This document shows, piece by piece, positions 32,013 through 37,451 of a stretch of DNA of 37,451 nt (position 1 is the stretch's first letter; each line of letters starts with the position of its first letter). Source of the stretch: JAFAGX01 sp035624215. Its GTDB lineage: Bacteria; Acidobacteriota; Terriglobia; Terriglobales; Acidobacteriaceae. The stretch covers positions 1-37,451 of the forward strand of contig DASPRY010000017.1 of the NCBI GenBank assembly GCA_035624215.1. The letters are read 5' to 3'. The position numbers and the translations under genes were made by a program. The notes under the pieces are model-generated. The model did no database searches, was not told the DNA's origin, and saw only the letters and a program-made list of their open reading frames with translations.

Positions 32013-33020
32013 TCATTTTCGTTTTACTGTTCCACTCAACACTGTGCGGACACCCTCCGCAGTTCGTATCTGCAGAAAGCCCCGCGCGTCAAGCCCTTCC
32101 GTAACCCCTTCCAGTCCCGCGTTCTCCTCCACGTGAACATGCGCGCCCACGGCGGAAGACGAGCGCTCTACAAAGCGCCGGAGAATCGAATCGCGCGCGT
32201 CCGGGTTCTCCAACAGATTCCGGTATTCGCGGTCAAGCGATTTTAGCAAAGCTGCGCACAACTGCAGTCGCGAATACGCCGTGCCAGAAGTCATACGCAG
32301 AGAGGTTGCCAGACTCTGCAACTCGGCCGGGAAACTGCTTTGGTTCACATTAATCCCCACGCCCACAATCACGTGCCGGACTCGAGTCGCCTCAGCATTC
32401 ATCTCGGTGAGAATTCCGCAAAACTTCTTGCCCTGAAGAAGCAGGTCATTCGGCCACTTCAGGTCAGGAGCAAGTTGAGTGTCGATGTCCCGGACTGCCG
32501 CGTGCACGGCCAACCCTGCCGCAAGTGTGAGCACGAGAACCTCTGAAGGCGGCAGCTGCGGACGAAGGATTACCGAGCAATAAATACCGGTTGATCGTTC
32601 TGAGTGCCATTGATGGTCCCCTCGACCTCGTCCCGCGGTCTGTTCCTCCGCCACGAAAACCGTGCCCTCAGGCGCACCCTCGGTGGCAGCCTCGAGGGCC
32701 ACACTGTTGGTTGAGCCTATTTTGTAAAAATGCTGGATGTTCTTGCCGAATATCGTGGCCCGAACTAAGGGCAGTAAGAGTTCGGGAAGAAGAAGGTCTG
32801 GCATTGCTTTCAAGCTGTAACCTGTCGCCGGATGCCCAGCGATGTCGACGCCCAGATCGCGCAGTTGGTGCACCAGTCGCCAAACTTCTGACCGGCTGGT
32901 TCCAATTTCCGAGGCAATTTTAGTCCCGCTTACGACTACCGTTGCATGATCGACCAGGACCTTGATGATGCGTCCCAGACGAACGTCGGTTTGTGGGTTC
33001 GACGTTGCTCTTGTCGGCAA
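32013..33020 (-). CDS. birA: Biotin--[acetyl-CoA-carboxylase] ligase BirA with HTH domain
   Basis: A bifunctional BirA of 335 aa. The N-terminal winged helix (about 14-75, VVVSGTKIASEIGTSRSEVW) could bind a biotin operator. The ligase core has TAGRGRGDHQWHS (biotinyl-AMP loop), KWPNDLLLQGKKFCGIL with its catalytic Lys region, and VGVGINVNQ. The C-terminal SH3-like domain ends GTVKRK. The enzyme attaches biotin to acetyl-CoA carboxylase. The HTH suggests it also represses biotin genes, but none are in the window. It lies between nadC and coaX on the same strand. Confidence 0.93.
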   Translation of the reverse strand: MPTRATSNPQTDVRLGRIIKVLVDHATVVVSGTKIASEIGTSRSEVWRLVHQLRDLGVDIAGHPATGYSLKAMPDLLLPELLLPLVRATIFGKNIQHFYKIGSTNSVALEAATEGAPEGTVFVAEEQTAGRGRGDHQWHSERSTGIYCSVILRPQLPPSEVLVLTLAAGLAVHAAVRDIDTQLAPDLKWPNDLLLQGKKFCGILTEMNAEATRVRHVIVGVGINVNQSSFPAELQSLATSLRMTSGTAYSRLQLCAALLKSLDREYRNLLENPDARDSILRRFVERSSSAVGAHVHVEENAGLEGVTEGLDARGFLQIRTAEGVRTVLSGTVKRK

Positions 33021-33116
33021 ATGAGTCCGGAGTTTGCGCCTTTGTACCGGGTTCGTAATGCGAAAATTATGCGCGATAACGTTGCAAAGGACAATCCATG
33101 CAAAGCGGAGCGGACT

Positions 33117-33995
33117 TTACGCGGGCACGACTCGCATACTCATATCTGCCGCAGCAGCCGAGTGAGTGAGCGCACCGACGGAGATGAAATTGACTCCGGT
33201 TTCAGCGTAGGCACGTACATTTTCCAGGTTGATGCCGCCAGAGACTTCGAGCGGAATGCGCCGCTCGGCCCGCGAGCAGCGCTCCGTCGCGCGTTTCACA
33301 TCTTGCACTGACATGTGGTCGAGTAAGACGGCCTCGGCACCGTGCCGCAAGGCATCTTCCAGTTCTTCTAACGTCCGAACCTCGATTTCAATGATCTGCG
33401 CGCCCCGCCGGTTGCGATGGGCACGTTCCAGAGCCGGCGCAATTCCTCCAGCCAGGGCGATGTGATTGCCCTTGATCAGCACCCCATCGGAGAGATCAAG
33501 CCGGTGGTTTTGACCGCCTCCACATCGGACCGCGCTCTTGTCCAGCGCACGCATTCCGGGCACAGTCTTGCGGGTATCCAGAATCTTGGCGTTTGTGCCG
33601 GAAACCGCATCCACAAATTTGCGCGTCAGGGTGGCAATGCCGCTCAAGCGTTGCAGGAAATTTAAGATCACCCGCTCGCAGGAAAGAATCACCCGCGCAT
33701 TGTGGCGGACGACAGCCACCGACTGTCCCTTCCGCAGGCGAACGCCATCGAAAATCTCAGGATGAGTGGTGACCTCATAATGCGAAGTCACCGCCCCATC
33801 GAGGTCGGCGTAGACGTCTAGAATGCGGGCGATTGCTCCAATCCCGCAGAGGATGCATTCCTGTTCGGCAATAATGATTGCTGCCGCGCGCTGATTCGGG
33901 TCGATGCAGGCGTAGCTGGTGGCATCGCGGGTAGCTCGATCTTCCAACAACGCGTTCTCGATAATGCTGGTAATGCGGCGGCTATTCCAGTCCAT
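33117..33995 (-). CDS. nadC: Nicotinate-nucleotide pyrophosphorylase (carboxylating) NadC
   Basis: NadC converts quinolinate and PRPP to nicotinate mononucleotide in NAD synthesis. The 292-aa protein matches the family throughout: LLEDRATRDATS near the N-terminus, VILNFLQRLSGIATLT, the substrate-binding DTRKTVPGMRALDKSAV, RCGGGQNHRLDLSDGVLIKGNH, and C-terminal LLDHMSV, VSGGINLENV and ISVGALTHS. In the LIK-x-NH motif the variable residue is Gly, where Asp, Glu or Asn is usual. ATG 33995 is used. The gene follows valS by 51 bases and precedes birA by 96 bases, forming a cofactor gene run. nadA and nadB are not nearby. Confidence 0.95.
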   Translation of the reverse strand: MDWNSRRITSIIENALLEDRATRDATSYACIDPNQRAAAIIIAEQECILCGIGAIARILDVYADLDGAVTSHYEVTTHPEIFDGVRLRKGQSVAVVRHNARVILSCERVILNFLQRLSGIATLTRKFVDAVSGTNAKILDTRKTVPGMRALDKSAVRCGGGQNHRLDLSDGVLIKGNHIALAGGIAPALERAHRNRRGAQIIEIEVRTLEELEDALRHGAEAVLLDHMSVQDVKRATERCSRAERRIPLEVSGGINLENVRAYAETGVNFISVGALTHSAAAADMSMRVVPA

Positions 33996-34046
33996 AGTGA
34001 CTTGCGTAGGGCAGGCGCTACGTCCGCCATGACAAGCGCGGCCAGA

Positions 34047-36797
34047 CTATCTCAGCTCTTCCAATTTACTTCTTGCTTTCTCTTGCAAGATGGCGAGTTC
34101 CTGCGCCCGTTTGCGGATCCCCTCCACCACACTTCCAGGAGCCTTCGCCAGGAATTGCTGGTTGCTCAATTGACGCTGGCCGTTGGCAATTTCCCTTTCA
34201 ATCTTCTCCAATTCCTTGATCAAGCGCTCCCGCTCGCCGGCGACGTCGATCTTCCTCTCGTAGATCACATGCACATCGAAATGCGCGGTGTGCCGGGAGG
34301 GCGCCCGCCTCGCCTGGGATTCGGATGCTTGACTCATATTCTCAACATTGGCCAGCCGCCGGATTGCCTCACGATTTTGCTCAAAAAGTGTCCAGGTTCC
34401 CGGATCGTACGCATAGACCTCGATCGCCACCTTCATTTTCGGCTCAATTTTCAATTCCGCCCTCAAGTTGCGCACGCGCTCGATCAGATCCTGCAGGATC
34501 GCCATCTGGCTTTCCGCGGCCGAATCAAACTGCTTCTCGTTCGCCCGGGGATACGCCGCCAGGGCAATCGACTTCACCGGGGCCTGATGTGCGTACAAAA
34601 TCTGCCAAATTTCTTCCGTGATGAACGGCATAATAGGATGCAAAAGCCGGAGCGCCGCTTCAAAGAGGCTGACCAGGTTTTGACAGGCCACGGCCGCGAC
34701 ATCAGCGCTTTCCCCCAGTCTTGGCTTAATCAGCTCCAGGTACCAATCGCAGAACTCGCCCCAGAAAAAGTCATAAATACGGTTAGCCGCTTCATGGAAG
34801 CGATAGGTCTCGAGCGCTACATTGACATCCTCTGCCACCCGGTTGAAACGCGAAACAATCCAGCGGTCTTCGAGCGTCTCAGCCTGGAACCCTGAAACAC
34901 CGGTGTGGGACTGGGTCCCAGATTCGCTTAGGACCGGTCGAATACCCTCACTCAACCGATCCACATTCATGAACATGAACCGCGCGGCGTTCCAGATCTT
35001 GTTGGCAAAAGCCCGATATCCTTCCGTGCGGCTTTCGTTGAAGGCTATGTCCGTGCCCGGCGCGGCCATGGCCGCAAGCGTGAAACGCGTGGCATCGGTG
35101 CCGAAGCGATGAATAACATCCAACGGATCAAGCACGTTTCCCTTGGTTTTCGACATCTTCTGCCGCTCGGCATCGCGCACCAGCGCATGAATGTAAACCT
35201 GGCGGAATGGCACGCTGTCGTCTTTCTTGTCGCCCCAACCACTTGCCAGCTTAAGTTTCGGGTCCTGCTTATGCCCCTGCATGAAATGGCAGCCAAACAT
35301 GATCATCCGCGCCACCCAGAAGAACAGAATCTCGTATGCAGTAATCAAGAGCGTGGTCGGATAGAAGACTTCCTGATCTCGAGTCTTTTCCGGCCAACCC
35401 AGAGTGGTAAACGGCAGCAGCCCGGAAGAAAACCAGGTATCGAGTACGTCCGTATCCTGCTTCAGTTCAGACCTGCCGCATTTCGGACACTTCGCCGGCG
35501 CTTCCCGCGCCACAATGATTTGGCCGCACGCGCAATGCCAGGCCGGAATACGATGTCCCCACCACAATTGGCGCGAGATGCACCAATCATGAATGTTGCG
35601 CATCCAGTTCAAATAAATTTGTTTGTAGTTCTCCGGGACGATGGTAATTTCGCCATTTTCCACCACTTCAGTCGCGCGATGTGCCAGCGGCGCAATCTTA
35701 ACGAACCATTGCGTCGACAGGCGCGGCTCAACCACCGTGCCGCAGCGGTCACATTTTCCCAACGCGACCGTATAATCTTTCTCTCCGACGAGAAATCCCT
35801 GAGCGCCCAAATCTTTCAGCACTCGTTTGCGCGCCTCGTACCGATCCAGCCCGGCATACGGCCCGGCATTCTTGTTCATGCGGGCATGTTCATCGATGAC
35901 TTCGATTTGCGGAAGATTGTGCCGCAGTCCCGCCTCGAAATCGTTAGGATCGTGCGCCGGAGTGACCTTGACCGCGCCAGTTCCAAATTCAGGTTGCGCC
36001 AGATGATCGGTAATTATGGGAATCTCACGATTCATCAGCGGCAACCGAACTTTCTTCCCGTGCAGATGGGTGTAGCGCTCGTCTTTTTCGTTGACCGCGA
36101 CGGCGGTGTCGCCCAGCATCGTTTCCGGCCGCGTCGTAGCCACCGTGATGTACTCGTTCGAGCCAATCACCGGGTAGCGAATTTCATATAGCTTGCCCGG
36201 AACCTCCTCGTGTTTCACTTCGAGGTCGGAAATCGCCGTCTCGCAACGCGGACACCAGTTGACGATGTATTTTCCCCGATAAATGAGTCCTTCTTCGTAC
36301 AAGCGGACAAAAACTTCGCGGACGGCGCGCGACAAGTTCTCATCCATCGTGAAATACTCGCGGCTCCAGTCGACCGACGCTCCCAAACGCTTCATCTGGT
36401 CGAGAATCGCCCCGCCGTAATGCCGCTTCCATTCCCATACCCGCTCGATGAACGCCTCCCGGCCAAGATCGCCGCGCTTCTTGCCTTCTTTCGCCAGCTG
36501 GCGCTCGACCATCATCTGCGTGGCGATTCCCGCATGATCTGTTCCCGGAAGCCATAATGTAAGAAACCCGCGCATGCGGTGCCAGCGCACAATAATGTCC
36601 ATCTGGGTCTGGTTGAGCATGTGTCCCATGTGCAAGCGGCCGGTCACGTTAGGCGGCGGCAGCAGCAATGTGAACACCGGGCGCGTTTCGCCGGGAGGTG
36701 GTGTGGGCACGGAGAACAGCTTTTCTTTGACCCAGTAGTCCGCCCAGCGCGCTTCAATCGCGCCCGGCTCATAGGCTTTGGGCAAATCGTGGAACAT
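34047..36797 (-). CDS. valS: Valyl-tRNA synthetase ValS
   Basis: A complete 916-aa class Ia synthetase that charges tRNA-Val. The HIGH motif is HMGH (residues 56-59, in NVTGRLHMGHMLNQTQ) and the KMSKS motif is KMSKTKGNVLDP near residue 550. The editing domain (about 200-350) includes TVATTRPETMLGDTAVAV. Zinc-type Cys pairs are seen at CDRCGTVVEPR, and HCACGQ with KCPKCG. The C-terminus is the tRNA-binding coiled coil (DVAGERERLIKELEKIEREI, ending LEELR). ATG 36797 opens MFHDLPKAYEPGAIEARW, the usual family start. It is the first gene of the minus-strand run to comEC. No T-box is recognisable upstream. Confidence 0.97.
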   Translation of the reverse strand: MFHDLPKAYEPGAIEARWADYWVKEKLFSVPTPPPGETRPVFTLLLPPPNVTGRLHMGHMLNQTQMDIIVRWHRMRGFLTLWLPGTDHAGIATQMMVERQLAKEGKKRGDLGREAFIERVWEWKRHYGGAILDQMKRLGASVDWSREYFTMDENLSRAVREVFVRLYEEGLIYRGKYIVNWCPRCETAISDLEVKHEEVPGKLYEIRYPVIGSNEYITVATTRPETMLGDTAVAVNEKDERYTHLHGKKVRLPLMNREIPIITDHLAQPEFGTGAVKVTPAHDPNDFEAGLRHNLPQIEVIDEHARMNKNAGPYAGLDRYEARKRVLKDLGAQGFLVGEKDYTVALGKCDRCGTVVEPRLSTQWFVKIAPLAHRATEVVENGEITIVPENYKQIYLNWMRNIHDWCISRQLWWGHRIPAWHCACGQIIVAREAPAKCPKCGRSELKQDTDVLDTWFSSGLLPFTTLGWPEKTRDQEVFYPTTLLITAYEILFFWVARMIMFGCHFMQGHKQDPKLKLASGWGDKKDDSVPFRQVYIHALVRDAERQKMSKTKGNVLDPLDVIHRFGTDATRFTLAAMAAPGTDIAFNESRTEGYRAFANKIWNAARFMFMNVDRLSEGIRPVLSESGTQSHTGVSGFQAETLEDRWIVSRFNRVAEDVNVALETYRFHEAANRIYDFFWGEFCDWYLELIKPRLGESADVAAVACQNLVSLFEAALRLLHPIMPFITEEIWQILYAHQAPVKSIALAAYPRANEKQFDSAAESQMAILQDLIERVRNLRAELKIEPKMKVAIEVYAYDPGTWTLFEQNREAIRRLANVENMSQASESQARRAPSRHTAHFDVHVIYERKIDVAGERERLIKELEKIEREIANGQRQLSNQQFLAKAPGSVVEGIRKRAQELAILQEKARSKLEELR

Positions 36798-36800
36798 GGG

Positions 36801-36892
36801 AAAGCATTCAGCACTCGGTATTTAGCGTTCAGCCGGTCAGGTTGGGAGTGTCGTTCAGTTCTCTCCCGGCTGAATGCTGAGTGCTTCTGTTG
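36801..36892. repeat. Imperfect inverted repeat upstream of valS
   Basis: AGCGTTCAGCCGG (36824-36836) pairs with CCGGCTGAATGCT (36866-36878), with one G-T pair. Outside it, AGCACTC (36810-36816) pairs with GAGTGCT (36880-36886). The left arm also contains a second copy of the unit (AGCATTCAGCACTC). It lies just before the valS ATG and may form a leader hairpin. Similar CAGCATTCAGC-type intergenic elements are, from memory, frequent in acidobacteria. Confidence 0.5.
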
Positions 36893-37122
36893 ATCTTACA
36901 GTCGAGCTGAAAATGCGGTCAAACGGTGCATGGGTCTTTGTATGGCGACGGCAAAATGCCCCCTCCCCCCGCCCGCGCGGCTGCGCGCTATCCCACTGGA
37001 TCCGCTCCCGTTCAGGATGCGACGCGGGTTTCTCTTCTACTTGCAACTTGTCACGTTCGCACTTAGGCGTCACTCGCAAACAGGAATGCTATTGACAGAT
37101 GGAGCTGTTAGTATATCGCCTC
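36893..37122. other. Intergenic region between valS and the right-edge gene
   Basis: No coding pattern is seen. TTGACA (37092-37097) and TATATC (37112-37117) are 14 bases apart, shorter than ideal; if used, transcription would start on the ATG at 37123. The valS promoter should also lie here but is not evident. Confidence 0.3.
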
Positions 37123-37451
37123 ATGCGCTACTTCTGGTTCAGTTACCGTGCTGATCTGAGTGAAATACCAGTCGCGCCTCAAAAGAAAGATACCCAACAA
37201 GCGATCACACACGAGCGATGGCCGAAACCGCGAGAATTGGGCCTCCACCGTGTCCGAGACGGCGCCGCTTTCGCCGAAATAGGCGCAATTCTTCAGAATG
37301 TTGATTACGAATATGGTGGGCTGTTACTTAACATTCCACGAATTCGTGAGCGGCGCGAGTTGCAAGTCGGGCGCTCGCCTTCCTTGCCGCCTCACGATGC
37401 CGACTCTCAAGAACTAGCCGGGGATGACATTCTGGTGCTGCCGACTAGACC
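37123..37451 (+). CDS. Unidentified protein, 5' part cut by the window edge
   Basis: From ATG 37123 the frame stays open for 109 codons to the window end, which is long for a chance frame. It begins MRYFWFSYRADLSEIPVAPQ, has a charged middle (ITHERWPKPRELGLHRVRDG) and a hydrophobic EYGGLLLNIPRIRERREL. There is no signal peptide and no recognisable motif. No SD precedes the ATG; a TTGACA/TATATC pair with a short spacer suggests a leaderless start. Coding is plausible; the family is not recognised. Confidence 0.45.
   Translation, partial: MRYFWFSYRADLSEIPVAPQKKDTQQAITHERWPKPRELGLHRVRDGAAFAEIGAILQNVDYEYGGLLLNIPRIRERRELQVGRSPSLPPHDADSQELAGDDILVLPTR

Noticed and set aside
35109..36191. 360-aa plus-strand ORF opposite valS
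   Set aside because: It lies wholly antisense to a certain gene, and its translation has no family character or start signals.
36855..37079. 74-aa minus-strand ORF upstream of valS
   Set aside because: It covers the repeat region, has a patternless charged sequence and lacks an SD.

Overview
The window most likely comes from an acidobacterium (class Terriglobia, Koribacter-like). This is inferred from recalled family resemblance, not from a search. The clues are moderately GC-rich DNA, many GTG/TTG starts, lineage-typical small proteins (DUF2007 proteins, a basic protein with a receiver-like domain, a large TPR protein with an Ala/Pro/Glu-rich linker, a 537-aa secreted TPR protein), and the gene order valS-nadC-birA-coaX. 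I see no rRNA, tRNA, CRISPR array, phage or intact insertion sequence. The region is mostly chromosomal housekeeping with lineage-specific small genes between.

Layout. 1-501: 3' end of an oligopeptide ABC transporter ATPase. 580-2432: a YfcE-type phosphoesterase converging on queA. 2554-4210: class II aldolase, a UPF0434/Trm112-like zinc protein and a 76-aa orphan closed by an intrinsic terminator. 4356-6846: DUF2007/zinc-ribbon protein, translationally coupled to an orphan modA, then an EAL-HDOD protein. 6847-7858: a structured, gene-free leader and an Arg/Gly-rich receiver-like protein. 7907-9341 (minus): hinT, rlpA and a 72-aa helical protein. 9589-13017 (plus): mutY, a peroxiredoxin and a secreted M28 peptidase. 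13073-18304 (minus): large TPR protein, small membrane protein, LOG-family protein, thiE. 18585-19346: decayed gene remnants. 19395-23704 (plus): a fused acyl-activating enzyme/ACP/acyltransferase, a degenerate secretory lipase and a YtxH protein. 23730-25672 (minus): TPR lipoprotein-like secreted protein and an 89-aa protein. 25992-26306 (plus): second DUF2007 protein. 26272-36797 (minus): valS, nadC, birA, coaX, a 237-aa unknown, rlmD and comEC, the last split by an in-frame amber codon. 37123 to the end: the start of an unidentified plus-strand gene.

How the genes work together. The minus-strand block from valS to rlmD groups cofactor synthesis (NAD, biotin attachment, CoA) with translation (valyl-tRNA synthetase, 23S rRNA m5U methylation). 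mutY and the peroxiredoxin are both oxidative-damage functions. The 19395 fusion could activate a fatty acid, hold it on a carrier domain and transfer it to a lysolipid in one polypeptide.

Most worth a second look: the amber-interrupted comEC; the rlpA gene with no standard start codon but an ATA overlapping the upstream TAG; the lipase-fold protein that appears to lack both Ser and His of its triad; the structured leader before the Arg/Gly-rich receiver protein; the synthetase-ACP-acyltransferase fusion; the DUF2007/zinc-ribbon gene coupled to modA without modB or modC; and several -10 hexamers placed so close to start codons that leaderless mRNAs are likely. No wholly new defence or mobile system is evident.
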